Notes: generated by a model from the sequence alone, not told the origin. A stretch of DNA of 64,000 nucleotides from Sphingomonas cavernae (GCF_003590775.1 NZ_QYUM01000003.1:684501-748500); one strand, 5' to 3'. Positions 1-9,334 are shown, numbered from the stretch's first letter. Program-made: numbers and translations.

Positions 1-527
1 GGCGTGACGTTGCGGACGCCGCCATCGACCCATTGTTCGTCGCGGCCCTGCGCGTCGCGCGTCTTCAGCGGCTGGAAGAACAAGGGCATCGCCGCGCTCG
101 CATAGACCCAGTTGGCGATCCCGGGCACGCTCTCGTTGATGCTGCGGAACTGCCCGGTGCCGAGGTTGACCACACCGAGCAGCAGCTTGCGGCCAGCGGC
201 GGACAGCTTGGCCTCATCGGCGAACATGCGGATGCGCGCACGGATGGGCGTCGCGTCATAGATCGAATCGGCTCCCAGCAAGCCGCCGACCACGCCCAGT
301 GGCCTCTCCTTGTAGACGTCGTCATTGCCGCGCAGCGCCAGCCATGCTGCAAGCAGGCCCGGGACGTCATCCTGCGCGCCGCCCAATGCCTGGATCGCGC
401 CCGTCGAAACCCCCGCGAATATGTCGAAACGAACCCGGCGCTTGGTCACGAGTTCGTCGAGCACGCCCACCTGGAACGCCCCCTTGGCGCCACCGCCACT
501 CAACACGATCGCGAGTCCGCCAGCCAT
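1..527 (-). CDS. Patatin-like phospholipase (3' end cut by window edge)
   Basis: A lipid acyl hydrolase of the bacterial patatin family. The N-terminus reads MAGGLAIVLSGGGAKGAFQVG, where GGGAKG is the glycine-rich oxyanion motif. GVSTGAIQ follows about 35 residues in and supplies the GxSxG nucleophile serine. Near the window edge DEQWVDGGVRNVT gives the DGG motif with the catalytic aspartate of the Ser-Asp dyad. About 175 codons are present and the C-terminus lies outside the window. The start is the ATG immediately before the glycine motif. It is divergent from the CinA-type gene. There is no signal peptide, so it is probably cytoplasmic or membrane-associated. The substrate cannot be told from sequence. 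Confidence 0.9.
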   Translation of the reverse strand, partial: MAGGLAIVLSGGGAKGAFQVGVLDELVTKRRVRFDIFAGVSTGAIQALGGAQDDVPGLLAAWLALRGNDDVYKERPLGVVGGLLGADSIYDATPIRARIRMFADEAKLSAAGRKLLLGVVNLGTGQFRSINESVPGIANWVYASAAMPLFFQPLKTRDAQGRDEQWVDGGVRNVT

Positions 528-606
528 TGCAGCAGCTTACAACATCACGGCTGCAAAGTCTTCTGCCCGCTTCATATCCCCGAAGCGTGATGATAGGGGA
601 GGATGC

Positions 607-1365
607 ATGATTGCAGAACGCATCTGGACCGCCGGCCTCGTCATCATCGGCGACGAGATCCTGTCGGGCCGGACGCAGGACAAAAATGTCAGCCAGATCG
701 CGCTTTGGCTCAATCTTCAGGGAATCCGCCTCACTGAGGTCCGCATCGTGGCGGATCGGACCGAGGAGATCGTGGAGGCGGTCAACACGCTCCGCGCGCG
801 CAACGACTATCTGTTCACCACGGGCGGGATCGGCCCGACGCATGACGACATCACCGTCGACGCGATCGCCGAGGCGCTGGGCATCGGGGTAGAGATCCAT
901 CCCAAGGCGCGCGCGGTCCTCGAAGGCTATTATGCGACGCGCGGTGGCCTCAACGAGGGCAGGCTGCGCATGGCACGCGTGCCCGCGGGCGCCGATCTGA
1001 TCGAGAACCGGATGTCGGGCGCCCCGGGCATTCGCATCGGCAACGTCTTCATCATGGCGGGCGTGCCGCACATCACCGCGATGATGCTCGATGCGCTGTC
1101 GGGCACGCTTGAGGGCGGCAAGCCGCTGCTGTCGGAAACGGTTGGCTGCTGGGTACCCGAAAGCGAGGTCGCCGAACTTCTGGCGACGACCGAGAAGCGT
1201 CACGATGGTTGCCAGATCGGCAGCTATCCCTTTTTCCGCGATGGTCGCGCGGGCGCCAATTTCGTGATCCGCTCGACCGATGCCGCAGCGCTCGCGGCCT
1301 GCGCAGCCGATCTGGCGGCGACGCTAGCGCTTGTCGGACGCGATCCCGTTCCCGGCGGGATCTGA
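607..1365 (+). CDS. CinA/MoaB-type molybdopterin-binding domain protein
   Basis: A 252-residue protein of the COG1058 family (competence/damage-inducible protein A N-terminal domain, MoCF_biosynth fold). The motifs GDEILSGRTQDKN near the N-terminus and FTTGGIGPTHDD around residues 77-88 are the family's nucleotide/pterin-binding loops. It lacks the C-terminal amidase domain of full-length CinA, as is common in alphaproteobacteria. The family hydrolyses ADP-ribose or binds molybdopterin-like ligands, and the exact role here is unknown. The start is the second of two nearby ATGs, in frame and preceded by GGGGAGG. A TTG-initiated gene follows after 6 bases, suggesting co-transcription. Confidence 0.88.
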   Translation: MIAERIWTAGLVIIGDEILSGRTQDKNVSQIALWLNLQGIRLTEVRIVADRTEEIVEAVNTLRARNDYLFTTGGIGPTHDDITVDAIAEALGIGVEIHPKARAVLEGYYATRGGLNEGRLRMARVPAGADLIENRMSGAPGIRIGNVFIMAGVPHITAMMLDALSGTLEGGKPLLSETVGCWVPESEVAELLATTEKRHDGCQIGSYPFFRDGRAGANFVIRSTDAAALAACAADLAATLALVGRDPVPGGI

Positions 1366-1371
1366 CACCGC

Positions 1372-2550
1372 TTGGCGTGCATCCTGCTTGGCTGGGAACT
1401 GGGCGCAAATCGCGGCCATGTCGTGCGCCTCGCGGAGATCGCCGCGCGGCTGATGGCGGACGGGCATAGCGTCCATGCCGCACTCCAGAATGTCGATGGC
1501 GCAGTCGACATACTGCCTGACGGCGTCGTGCTGTGGCAGGGACCGGTCTGGCCAAGGCTGCTCGTCAACGTCTCGCGGCTGACGGGCCCGCCCGTCGCGA
1601 CGATGGCCGACATATTGGCGCGGCTCGGGCTTGATCGTTCAGAGAGTCTGGCGGGCCTGATCCATGCCTGGGACTCGCTTTTGCGCGCGATCGATCCCGA
1701 TATCGTCATCGCCGACTTCGCGCCCGCCTTGCTCTGCGCGGCGGCGGGCCGCGTCCCGGCTATCGCGGTTGGCACAAGCTTCGAACGCGTGCCCGGCAGT
1801 CTCGCCGCTTTCCCCAGCCTGACGGGGGAGCGGCCGGTATTTGACGAGAGCGCGCTTCTCGACGCAACCAACCACGCGCTTCGCGCCACGGGTCGCGCAC
1901 CGATCGCGGCGCTGCCGCAGCTCTTCCGCGCGGATCGCTCGCTGGTGGCGTCGTTTCGCGAGATCGACGTCTACGCCGATGCCCGAACCGAAAGTCCGGT
2001 TGCGCCGTCGATCGGATCGGGCGCGCCGGCCTTGTCCGATGGCAAGGGCGAAGAGGTCTTCGTCTACGGCTTCGAGGCGATGATGGCCGACGCAGCTTTG
2101 TGGGACGGGCTTGCAAAATCGGGCCTGCCCGTTCGTGTTCACGTCCCGCGCGCCACGCCTGCGCTCAGCGAAAGGCTGACCGCGCTTGGTTTTGCGTTCG
2201 AGCCCGAACCGCTCCCTTTCGACCGGATTGCGCGCGACAGCCGCATACTCGTCTCGCATGGGGGGCACGGTTTTGTCAGCGCGGCGCTGCTTTGCGGGTT
2301 ACCGCAGGTGGTGACGCATTATGATCTCGAAAAGCGCGGCTATGCCGATTGCGTGGTGAAGCTCGGGCTGGGTGGGCAGGTGCCGCTGCTCGCGATCCGC
2401 GCCGAACCCTTCGCCGAAAGCCTCAGGCGTCTTTATGCCGACGACGCGCTTGCGGCGCGCGCCCGCGCCGCCGCCCCCGGCTTCCATGCGCAGATGGACA
2501 GACTGATCGACGAAGAGGTCGCTTCGGCGGTCGCCGAACTTAGACCTTGA
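1372..2550 (+). CDS. Glycosyltransferase-like protein (GT-B, MGT/UGT type)
   Basis: A 392-residue protein resembling macrolide/UDP-glycosyltransferases. The N-terminus GWELGANRGHVVRL matches the acceptor-side start of GT-B enzymes (G...G..GH). The C-terminal part has VSHGGHGFVSAALLCGLPQV, which corresponds to the HGG...E/G-P donor-binding signature. There is no signal peptide or membrane segment. The apparent start is a TTG six bases after the cinA-like stop, and no convincing Shine-Dalgarno is seen, so translational coupling is likely. The stop codon is embedded in a palindrome that may act as a terminator. Donor and acceptor are unknown. Confidence 0.7.
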   Translation: MACILLGWELGANRGHVVRLAEIAARLMADGHSVHAALQNVDGAVDILPDGVVLWQGPVWPRLLVNVSRLTGPPVATMADILARLGLDRSESLAGLIHAWDSLLRAIDPDIVIADFAPALLCAAAGRVPAIAVGTSFERVPGSLAAFPSLTGERPVFDESALLDATNHALRATGRAPIAALPQLFRADRSLVASFREIDVYADARTESPVAPSIGSGAPALSDGKGEEVFVYGFEAMMADAALWDGLAKSGLPVRVHVPRATPALSERLTALGFAFEPEPLPFDRIARDSRILVSHGGHGFVSAALLCGLPQVVTHYDLEKRGYADCVVKLGLGGQVPLLAIRAEPFAESLRRLYADDALAARARAAAPGFHAQMDRLIDEEVASAVAELRP

Positions 2551-2587
2551 TCGTTTCAGGTTGAATCGACCTGAAACGTGAATCAAG
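2546..2587. repeat. Palindrome at the glycosyltransferase stop (terminator-like repeat)
   Basis: The arms CGTTTCAGGT and ACCTGAAACG pair perfectly around a 7-base loop. The outer bases CTTGAT and ATCAAG extend the stem. The hairpin includes the stop codon of the upstream gene and is followed by no clear T-run. It may be a chromosomal palindromic repeat co-opted as a 3' end. Confidence 0.7.
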
Positions 2588-2604
2588 GTCTCAACCGTTT
2601 GAAT

Positions 2605-2666
2605 AGAGCCTGATTCACGGCATCGGCGGAAGCACGAAGTGCTTCCACCTCAACCGATCAGGCTCT
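2605..2666. repeat. Nested inverted repeat overlapping the 3' end of cobU
   Basis: The outer arms AGAGCCTGAT and ATCAGGCTCT are perfectly complementary. Inside lies a second hairpin, GGAAGCA-CGAAG-TGCTTCC. The structure covers the last codons of cobU on the minus strand and the gap to the convergent glycosyltransferase gene. It is a plausible transcript-end structure or a mobile palindromic repeat. Confidence 0.65.
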
Positions 2667-3192
2667 GGCCCTTGAGTTTGAGCGGCAGCCCCGCTGCCAG
2701 GAACACCGCCTCGTCCACCACCTCGGCGATGCGCTGATTGATCCGCCCCGCCACGTCGCGAAAGCGCCGTGCGAGCGCATTGTCGGGGACGATGCCGAGC
2801 CCGACCTCGTTGGACACCAGAATTACCGGACCTGCCGCCGCCGTCAGTGCATCGACAAGTCGCCCGGTTTCCTGCTCCGCATCGCGCTCGGCGAACATCA
2901 GATTTGATGCCCAGAGCGTGAGGCAGTCGACGAGGAGGACCGTGTCGGACGCCGCATGCGCACGAACGGCCTCCGCAAGCTGCAGCGGCACCTCGATCGT
3001 CGTCCAGCGCGCGCCGCGATCGGCGCGGTGACGCGCGATACGGTCGGCCATCTCCTCATCCTGCGCTTCGCACGTCGCGATATAGACGAGCTTGAGGTCG
3101 AGCGCTTCGGCGCGCGCCTGCGCATGGCGGCTCTTGCCCGATCGGGCACCGCCGAGCACGAGCAGCGTGCGGGAGGGGTGAGGCGCTGCCAT
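2650..3192 (-). CDS. cobU: Adenosylcobinamide kinase / adenosylcobinamide-phosphate guanylyltransferase
   Basis: A bifunctional enzyme (CobU, also called CobP) that phosphorylates adenosylcobinamide and then transfers GMP to give adenosylcobinamide-GDP, the substrate of CobS. The N-terminal LLVLGGARSGKSRHA is the P-loop. Further on are VDCLTLWASNL, with the Asp of the active site, and VSNEVGLGIVP, both hallmark CobU motifs. The 180 residues are the usual family length. It is transcribed divergently from the threonine-phosphate decarboxylase operon with about 60 bases between starts, so the two probably share a control region. Confidence 0.96.
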   Translation of the reverse strand: MAAPHPSRTLLVLGGARSGKSRHAQARAEALDLKLVYIATCEAQDEEMADRIARHRADRGARWTTIEVPLQLAEAVRAHAASDTVLLVDCLTLWASNLMFAERDAEQETGRLVDALTAAAGPVILVSNEVGLGIVPDNALARRFRDVAGRINQRIAEVVDEAVFLAAGLPLKLKGQSLIG

Positions 3193-3252
3193 ATCGCGGA
3201 CCGAACTCCTTTAGGGCTTGCCTGTCGCGTGGTGATCGCGAACAGGGGCGCT

Positions 3253-4278
3253 ATGGCGCAAAGCACCATTCAGGACAACGATATCGCCGCATGGTGCGTG
3301 CATGGCGGCCGGCTGGCCGAAGCCGCTGCGGCATTTCCCGAAGCGCCCCGGCCTTGGATCGATCTGTCGACAGGGATTAACCCGCATGGGTGGGATGCTG
3401 CAAGGGCAGGCCCGATCGACTGGCGCAGCTTGCCCGAAGATGCCGCGCTGCAAGCGCTCGAAACCGCCGCCGCCGCGCATTTTGGTGCGCCCCCTGATCA
3501 TGTTTGTGCGGTGCCGGGCACCGAACTCGGGTTGAGGGAGCTGGCGACGCTTGGTTTGCCCGGGCCAGTACGTCATGTCGCGCCGGGCTACGGCACGCAC
3601 GCCTTCCTGGCGCGCGATGGCGCAATTATGGCCGAGGCGCTGGCGGGTGAAGCCGATCGCGGCGGCACCATAGTCCTCGCCAACCCCAACAATCCCGATG
3701 GCCGGATCTGGCGCGTTGAGACGTTGTTCGACGCCGCGTCGCGGCTGGCGGCACTGGGCGGGTTGCTGATTGTCGACGAGGCCTTCGCCGATGTCGATCC
3801 CGCGATCGGCCTGTTGCCTGTGTTGCCCGAAGATCTGCGTGCCCAGGTCATCGTTCTCCGTTCATTCGGCAAGTTTTTCGGCCTCGCCGGGCTTCGTCTC
3901 GGCTTCGTCTGCGCCGCGCCTGCGCGGCTTGCCGCATTGCGCGACCGGCTGGGGAGCTGGCCGGTATCCTCCGCTGCGATCGCGATCGGCAGTGCGGCCT
4001 ACCGCGACGCTGCGTGGATCGCCGCCACGCGCACGCGCCTTCGCGAGGACGGTGCAAGGCTCGACGCGCTGCTCGTCGCGCACGGTCTTTCCGTCCGCGG
4101 CGGCTGTCCGCTGTTCCGGCTCGCCGAAACGGCTGATGCCCGCGCGCTGTTCGCAAGGCTCATACGCAATGGCATCCTGACCCGCCCCTTCGAACATGCA
4201 TCCGATTGGTTGCGTCTTGGCCTTCCTGGCGACGCTGATGCCTGGGCGCGCGTAGAGACCGTATTGCGGCATGGTTGA
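3253..4278 (+). CDS. cobC: L-threonine-O-3-phosphate decarboxylase, PLP-dependent
   Basis: A class I/II aminotransferase-fold enzyme that makes (R)-1-aminopropan-2-ol phosphate, the linker of the cobalamin nucleotide loop. It is CobC in Pseudomonas nomenclature and CobD in Salmonella. VHGGRL and LSTGINPHG at the N-terminus are typical. LANPNNPDGR, LIVDEAFADV (PLP aspartate) and LRSFGKFFGLAGLRLG (PLP-binding lysine and phosphate-binding arginine) follow in family order. The ATG at 3253 with AGGGGC upstream gives 341 residues. The gene overlaps cbiB by 8 bases, forming a cobC-cbiB-cobQ operon. Do not confuse it with the phosphatase also named CobC. Confidence 0.95.
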   Translation: MAQSTIQDNDIAAWCVHGGRLAEAAAAFPEAPRPWIDLSTGINPHGWDAARAGPIDWRSLPEDAALQALETAAAAHFGAPPDHVCAVPGTELGLRELATLGLPGPVRHVAPGYGTHAFLARDGAIMAEALAGEADRGGTIVLANPNNPDGRIWRVETLFDAASRLAALGGLLIVDEAFADVDPAIGLLPVLPEDLRAQVIVLRSFGKFFGLAGLRLGFVCAAPARLAALRDRLGSWPVSSAAIAIGSAAYRDAAWIAATRTRLREDGARLDALLVAHGLSVRGGCPLFRLAETADARALFARLIRNGILTRPFEHASDWLRLGLPGDADAWARVETVLRHG

Positions 4279-5209
4279 ACCCGTCGCGATCGCCGCGCTA
4301 GCGATAGAATCTGCGACGGGCTATCCCGACCCGCTTTATCGCGGCATCGGGCATCCGGTCGGCTTGTTTGCACGCATAATCAATGCGTTGGAGACGCGCT
4401 GGAACCAACCCGATCGTCCTGAGCGCCAGCGCCGCCGGCTCGGCATTGCTGCGACGATGCTTCTCGTAATAGGCGCCTTCACTGGCGCGTTGGTCCTCGA
4501 ACAGATACTCTGGAGCTGGCTCGGCCAATGGGGTTGGATCGGTGTCGCGATCGCTGCGGTCCCCGGCCTCGCGCAGCGCAGCCTGCACCAGCATGTCGCG
4601 GCGGTCGCCCAGGCGCTGGCCGCGGGCGATCTCGATGCTGCGCGCCACAAGGTCGCCATGATCGTCGGCCGCGATACCGCCCAGCTCGATGAAAGCGGCA
4701 TCGCGCGCGCCGGGATCGAAAGCCTGGCCGAGAGCTTCTGCGATGGCGTCGTTGCGCCGGCTTTCTGGCTGATGCTGCTCGGCCTGCCCGGACTCTATGC
4801 CTACAAGGCGATCAACACCGCCGACAGCCTGATCGGGCACAAGGAGGAGCGCTGGCGCGCCTATGGCTGGGCGGCCGCGCGGCTCGACGACATTGCCAAC
4901 TGGATCCCGGCTCGACTCGCGGGCGTGCTGATCTGTCTCGCGGGACGCGGTGGCTGGAACACCATGCGCCGCGACGCGCGCCTCCACGCCTCGCCCAACG
5001 CGGGCTGGCCCGAGGCGGCGATGGCTGGCGTGCTTGATGTCAGGCTCGGCGGGCCCGTCTCCTATGACGGCGTGGCGCACGACAAGCCCTGGCTGGGTAA
5101 CGGCCGCGGCGAGGTGAGCGCGGAGGACATAACCGAGGCATTGTCGGTCTATCGCCACGCCTGCCTGCTGCTTTGGGTGATTGCGGGAGCATATGCATGG
5201 GCACTTTGA
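4271..5209 (+). CDS. cbiB: Adenosylcobinamide-phosphate synthase, membrane protein
   Basis: CbiB (CobD in Pseudomonas) condenses adenosylcobyric acid with aminopropanol phosphate. The 312-residue integral membrane protein has hydrophobic segments near residues 60-100, 155-180 and at the C-terminus. Family motifs include [42 protein letters not shown] and [11 protein letters not shown], where the acidic residues are characteristic. It overlaps the preceding gene by 8 bases and cobQ by 13 bases, so translation is probably coupled. Confidence 0.95.
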   Translation: MVEPVAIAALAIESATGYPDPLYRGIGHPVGLFARIINALETRWNQPDRPERQRRRLGIAATMLLVIGAFTGALVLEQILWSWLGQWGWIGVAIAAVPGLAQRSLHQHVAAVAQALAAGDLDAARHKVAMIVGRDTAQLDESGIARAGIESLAESFCDGVVAPAFWLMLLGLPGLYAYKAINTADSLIGHKEERWRAYGWAAARLDDIANWIPARLAGVLICLAGRGGWNTMRRDARLHASPNAGWPEAAMAGVLDVRLGGPVSYDGVAHDKPWLGNGRGEVSAEDITEALSVYRHACLLLWVIAGAYAWAL

Positions 5210-6645
5210 TGCTGCAGGGGACGGGTTCGGACGTCGGCAAGTCGGTGCTCGTCGCGGGGCTCTGTCGCGCACTCGTCAATCGCGGGCTGTCGGTGCGTCC
5301 TTTCAAGCCGCAGAACATGTCGAACAACGCGGCGGTCACCGCCGATGGCGGCGAGATCGGGCGAGCGCAGGCGACGCAGGCGCTCGCGTGCAAGGTCCCC
5401 GCTACCATCGACATAAACCCCGTCCTCCTGAAGCCGCAGGCCGATCGCACGTCGCAGCTTATCGTGCACGGCAAGGTCCGCGGCACGCTCGGCTCATCCA
5501 ATTTTCGAGAGGCACGGCGCAGCCTGCTGGGCGAGGTGCTCGAAAGCTACGAACGTCTGCGGGGCCAGTGCGACATCGTCGTTGTGGAGGGCGCGGGCTC
5601 ACCCGCCGAGATCAACCTGCGCGCCGGAGACATCGCCAATATGGGCTTCGCGCGCGCGGCGGACGTGCCCGTGGTGCTGATCGGCGACATCGACCGCGGC
5701 GGCGTGATCGCTGCGATTGCGGGCACGCGCGCGGTGATCGATCCCGAGGACGCCGCAATGATCCGCGGCTTCATCATCAACAAGTTCCGCGGCGACCCCG
5801 CGCTGTTCGAGGACGGCTATCGCTCGATCGAACAGCTTTCGGGGTGGCGGGGCTTCGGCGTCGTGCCCTGGCTCACGCCCGCCGCGCGACTCCCAAGCGA
5901 AGATGCGGTCATCCTCGAAAAACGATTGGCCATAGGTGAGGGGCGCGTCGTCATCGCCTGTCCGATCCTGCCGCGCATCTCCAACTTCGATGATCTCGAT
6001 CCTTTGAAGCTCGAGCCGGGCGTCGAACTGGTAATGGTCCCGCCGGGCCAGCCTATCCCTGCGGAAGCGCGGCTGGTGGTTCTTCCGGGGTCCAAGGCGA
6101 CGATCGCCGATCTCGCCGCGATGCGTGAACAGGGTTGGGATATCGATCTTCTTGCGCATGTTCGGCGCGGCGGGCACGTGCTCGGCATGTGTGGCGGCTA
6201 CCAGATGCTGGGCAGGCAGATCGCTGATCCTCACGGCATCGAGGGCGCGTGTGGCACGGTCGCGGGGCTCGGGCTGCTCGATATTGAAACCGAGCTTACC
6301 CCTGTCAAGGCACTTCGCCACGTTGCGGGCGAGGCGCTGGGTGCGCCGTTTGACGGCTATGAAATGCATATGGGTGAGAGTAGCGGCGCGGATTGCGCGC
6401 GCCCGCTCGTTCGCTTTGCCGATGGTCGCAGCGACGGCGCGATCAGCGCGAACGGGCGCGTCGCCGGCACCTATGTTCACGGCCTGCTGTCGCAGCCCGA
6501 ACAGCGCCGCGCCTGGCTTGGGCGGATCGGTGTCGAAGCGTCGGGCGCGGATTACGCGGCATCGGTCGACAGCGCGCTCGACGAGATCGCCGCCATGCTT
6601 GAGATGCATCTCGATATCGATGCGCTCATAGCAGTGTCAGGATAA
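5197..6645 (+). CDS. cobQ: Cobyric acid synthase (glutamine-hydrolysing)
   Basis: CobQ/CbiP amidates side chains b, d, e and g of adenosylcobyrinic a,c-diamide. The N-terminal ATP-binding half starts [12 protein letters not shown] and continues [10 protein letters not shown], the DTB-synthetase-like P-loop and its partner. The C-terminal GATase half contains [12 protein letters not shown] with the nucleophile cysteine, and GTYVHGLL with the catalytic histidine. At 482 residues it is full length. The start ATG lies 13 bases inside cbiB. The 3' end overlaps cobS of the opposite strand by 20 bases. Its presence without earlier corrin genes nearby suggests use of imported incomplete corrinoids, or a second locus elsewhere. 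Confidence 0.96.
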   Translation: MGTLMLQGTGSDVGKSVLVAGLCRALVNRGLSVRPFKPQNMSNNAAVTADGGEIGRAQATQALACKVPATIDINPVLLKPQADRTSQLIVHGKVRGTLGSSNFREARRSLLGEVLESYERLRGQCDIVVVEGAGSPAEINLRAGDIANMGFARAADVPVVLIGDIDRGGVIAAIAGTRAVIDPEDAAMIRGFIINKFRGDPALFEDGYRSIEQLSGWRGFGVVPWLTPAARLPSEDAVILEKRLAIGEGRVVIACPILPRISNFDDLDPLKLEPGVELVMVPPGQPIPAEARLVVLPGSKATIADLAAMREQGWDIDLLAHVRRGGHVLGMCGGYQMLGRQIADPHGIEGACGTVAGLGLLDIETELTPVKALRHVAGEALGAPFDGYEMHMGESSGADCARPLVRFADGRSDGAISANGRVAGTYVHGLLSQPEQRRAWLGRIGVEASGADYAASVDSALDEIAAMLEMHLDIDALIAVSG

Positions 6646-7342
6646 GCGCGAGCAGCAGCCCCGTTTCGACAAGCTCGATTCCCGCGCCGTGGCAATCACC
6701 GCTGATGCCACCCAGCCGCAACTGCAGCCAGAATCCGAAATGCGCCATCAGCAGCGGCGCCGCGATCAGTGCGGGACAGAACACCGTGGCGCCCGCAAGG
6801 ACCGCGCCCCATCCGATCAGGTCGCGCGCACGGATCGCTTTGGTAAAATGCGCGCCCAGCCCCTCCTGGAGCGGGGTCAGCCAGTGTGCCCAGGCGAGCG
6901 GCCCAATCCGCGCCGCAAAAGGGATCAGCGCGAGCGCGATCCACGCGCCCTTCTCGATCACGGCGTGGAGCAGAACGAGCTTGGCGATGAGCTGAAGCCC
7001 GATCGCGACAACGCCGAAACTGCCGATGTGCGGATCGGACATGACCGTGAGCAGTCGGGCGCGGTCGCGGTGCGCGGCACCGAGTGCATCGGTCAAATCG
7101 GCAAGCCCGTCGATGTGCAGCGCGCCCGTGATGCCCACCCAGACGATCAAACCGGCCAGTGCCCCCGTCCAGGGATCCACGCGAGCGCCCAGCCACGCTG
7201 CGCCCGCCACGATCACGCCGATGAGGACCCCGACCAGCGGAAACCAGCGCATCGACTGCGCCAGGCGTTCGATGCTGAACGCGCCCATTTGCGGCACGGG
7301 CAACCGGGTCAGGAATCCGATGGCAATGAAGAACCCCGTCAT
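6626..7342 (-). CDS. cobS: Adenosylcobinamide-GDP ribazoletransferase
   Basis: An integral membrane enzyme that joins adenosylcobinamide-GDP to alpha-ribazole (phosphate). FLTRLPVP and [10 protein letters not shown] near the N-terminus and [15 protein letters not shown] with its acidic cluster are diagnostic. DPHIGSFGV and a C-terminal [10 protein letters not shown] motif follow. About 238 residues are interspersed with hydrophobic helices. The start at 7342 was chosen because its ATG overlaps the TGA of the upstream phosphatase (ATGA). It is the last gene of the btuB operon and converges on cobQ with overlapping ends. Confidence 0.95.
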   Translation of the reverse strand: MTGFFIAIGFLTRLPVPQMGAFSIERLAQSMRWFPLVGVLIGVIVAGAAWLGARVDPWTGALAGLIVWVGITGALHIDGLADLTDALGAAHRDRARLLTVMSDPHIGSFGVVAIGLQLIAKLVLLHAVIEKGAWIALALIPFAARIGPLAWAHWLTPLQEGLGAHFTKAIRARDLIGWGAVLAGATVFCPALIAAPLLMAHFGFWLQLRLGGISGDCHGAGIELVETGLLLALILTLL

Positions 7343-7905
7343 GGCCACAGTCCGATGATCTGCGCCTGACGTAGCGTGCCCGGCCATATCCGCAGCGACA
7401 GCACGGACGCATAGGGCAGATCGAACGCCCAGAGCTGTGCCTGCCCGAATCCGAACAGCACTGCCAATGTCGCGCGCATCGCGCCGCCATGCGTGACGAC
7501 GAGCGTGTCTTCATGGATATCGTCGATCGCCGCGGCAATGCGCGTCGTGAGCGTGGACCAACGTTCGCCACCGGGTGGCGCGTGCATGTCGGGATCGTTC
7601 CAGAAACGTCCGAGCGCATCGCCGTCGACGTCCGCGCTCGACAGCCCGTCCCAGTCTCCGAAGTCGATTTCGCGCCAGCGCGGATCCAGCGTCACGGTCA
7701 TCCCGCCGCGCCGCGCGATCGCATCGGCTGCGGCCGCGGCACGCCGGAGCGGCGAGCTCACCAGCCGCGCGAAATCGAGCTCTTCAGTCTGGTCGAGGCA
7801 GGCCGCAACGCCTTCGGCCGTCTCGGCACAATCGGTCCGCCCCAGCATCCTGCCGGTAAGCGCGGGCGCGCCATGTCGCAGGAGGTGGAGCGTAAAGCCG
7901 GTCAT
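7339..7905 (-). CDS. cobC: Histidine phosphatase, probable alpha-ribazole-5'-phosphate phosphatase
   Basis: A phosphoglycerate-mutase-like phosphatase of 188 residues. LHLLRHGAP carries the phosphohistidine RHG motif. SSPLRRAAAAAD, REIDFGDWDG (acid residue) and VVTHGGAMRA (second catalytic histidine) complete the site. Its position between cobT and cobS, with 4-base overlaps on both sides, strongly suggests that it removes the phosphate from alpha-ribazole phosphate or adenosylcobalamin phosphate. The name CobC is the Salmonella usage. Substrate specificity is inferred from context. Confidence 0.88.
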   Translation of the reverse strand: MTGFTLHLLRHGAPALTGRMLGRTDCAETAEGVAACLDQTEELDFARLVSSPLRRAAAAADAIARRGGMTVTLDPRWREIDFGDWDGLSSADVDGDALGRFWNDPDMHAPPGGERWSTLTTRIAAAIDDIHEDTLVVTHGGAMRATLAVLFGFGQAQLWAFDLPYASVLSLRIWPGTLRQAQIIGLWP

Positions 7906-8918
7906 TGCCCCCCGGATACACCAGCCTCGGCAAAAGTCGCCATCCCCGCGTGCGCGGCCAGCGCGGACCGGACGATCTGCGCCGCCACCGCGGCGCCGCT
8001 GCCTTCGCCCAGCCGCATCGACAGGCGCAGCAGTGGTTCCAGCCGCAGCCGGTCAAGCAACGCGTGATGCCCCTGTTCCATCGAGCAATGGCCGGCGAGA
8101 CAATGCTCGGTGATGGCGGCATTGGCCGCCGCCAGCGGTGCCACGGCCGCGCAGGTGATAAACCCGTCGAGAATGACGGGAACGCGCTTGAGCCGAGCGG
8201 CGAGCACTGCGCCCGCAATCGCGGCAATCTCGCGTCCACCGAGACGGCGCAGCGTCTCGAACGCGGTGTTAGGCGCGCCCGCGTGCCGCGCCAGACCGGC
8301 ATCGACCACGCGCACTTTTCGTGCCAGCCCTTCGAAATCGATGCCCGTGCCGGTGCCGACCCAGTAGCGTCCCGTGCCGCCGAAGCTGCGCGCCGTGAGC
8401 GCCGCGGCGGGGGTGGTGTTGCCGATCCCCATCTCGCCGACGACGAGCAGATCCAGCCCGTCCTCGACCGCCGCCGCACCCGCCGACAGCGCTTCCAGGC
8501 ATTCGGTCTCACTCATCGCGGGGCCTGTGGTGAAATCGGCGGTGGGCCGATCGAGTGCGAGCGGAACGACGGTGAGTTCGAGCCCCGCCGCGGTCGAGAG
8601 GGCGTTGATCGCGGCGCCGCCGCGCTCGAAATTGCGCACCATCTCGATCGTCACCTCGGGCGGGAAGGCGCTGACGCCGTGGTCCGTGATGCCGTGGTTG
8701 CCCGCGAAGATTGCGACGCGGCCACGCTCGATCGCCGGACGTTCCCGCGCCTGCCAGCCCGCGAAGAAGATCGCGATCTCTTCCAGCCTTCCGAGCGATC
8801 CCTCTGGTTTGGTCAATTGCGCCTGGCGCCAGGTCGCTGCCGCGGTGGCGCGCATGTCGGCCGAGGGGAGCGATGCGAGCGCGTCGTCGAAGGACTGGAT
8901 GGTCGGGAAAAACGTCAT
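7902..8918 (-). CDS. cobT: Nicotinate-nucleotide--dimethylbenzimidazole phosphoribosyltransferase
   Basis: CobT activates the lower ligand base to alpha-ribazole phosphate using nicotinate mononucleotide. TKPEGSLGRLEEIA near residue 35, FAGNHGITDHGVSAFP, and GEMGIGNTTPAAAL are classic family motifs. A glutamate in the last third (LRLEPLLRLSMRLGEGSGA) is the expected catalytic base region. At 338 residues it is full length. It overlaps the DUF1636 gene upstream and the phosphatase downstream by 4 bases each, so it lies inside the riboswitch-controlled btuB operon. Confidence 0.97.
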   Translation of the reverse strand: MTFFPTIQSFDDALASLPSADMRATAAATWRQAQLTKPEGSLGRLEEIAIFFAGWQARERPAIERGRVAIFAGNHGITDHGVSAFPPEVTIEMVRNFERGGAAINALSTAAGLELTVVPLALDRPTADFTTGPAMSETECLEALSAGAAAVEDGLDLLVVGEMGIGNTTPAAALTARSFGGTGRYWVGTGTGIDFEGLARKVRVVDAGLARHAGAPNTAFETLRRLGGREIAAIAGAVLAARLKRVPVILDGFITCAAVAPLAAANAAITEHCLAGHCSMEQGHHALLDRLRLEPLLRLSMRLGEGSGAAVAAQIVRSALAAHAGMATFAEAGVSGGQ

Positions 8919-9322
8919 GCGGCAACAAATCCTGCAGGAGGCACGCGAACGATGAAATGGCCCTTCACGCCTTCGGGCCAGAGCGCATAGGCGACCTCGC
9001 CTTCGGCGCTCGCGGCATGGAGGAGCGCATAGTCGAGCACGGCGCGCGCCGCTGCTTCATCGGGTGTGAAGCGGCCGAGCACATAGCCGATCTTGTCGGG
9101 CGCCCGGATATGCAGCGTACAGAACTGGCTGCACGCAAAGAGGCACGGCATGTCCTCGATCGCGATTCCCGCATAGCGCGGATTCGACGCGGCGACGCTT
9201 CTCAGCGCCGCCGCCATCGCTTCACCACCGGTGCGTCCCTCCGCGTCCTCCCAGGATTCCGCGGAGTGACGGCAGGTGTTGCACACCACGATCGCGGGGC
9301 CTTGGGGTACGGGCTTCAGCAC
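8915..9322 (-). CDS. DUF1636 family cysteine-containing metal-binding protein
   Basis: A 135-residue soluble protein of the DUF1636/COG5469 family. Cysteines lie in VVCNTCRHSAE near the N-terminus and in MPCLFACSQFCTLHI mid-protein, an arrangement resembling thioredoxin-like [2Fe-2S] ferredoxins. Family members recur in cobalamin operons, but I know of no established function. Here the gene sits 12 bases after btuB and overlaps cobT by 4, so it is certainly co-transcribed with corrinoid uptake and assembly genes. A role in cobalt or corrinoid redox handling is inference only. Confidence 0.82.
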   Translation of the reverse strand: MLKPVPQGPAIVVCNTCRHSAESWEDAEGRTGGEAMAAALRSVAASNPRYAGIAIEDMPCLFACSQFCTLHIRAPDKIGYVLGRFTPDEAAARAVLDYALLHAASAEGEVAYALWPEGVKGHFIVRVPPAGFVAA

Positions 9323-9334
9323 CAGCGCATTCTC

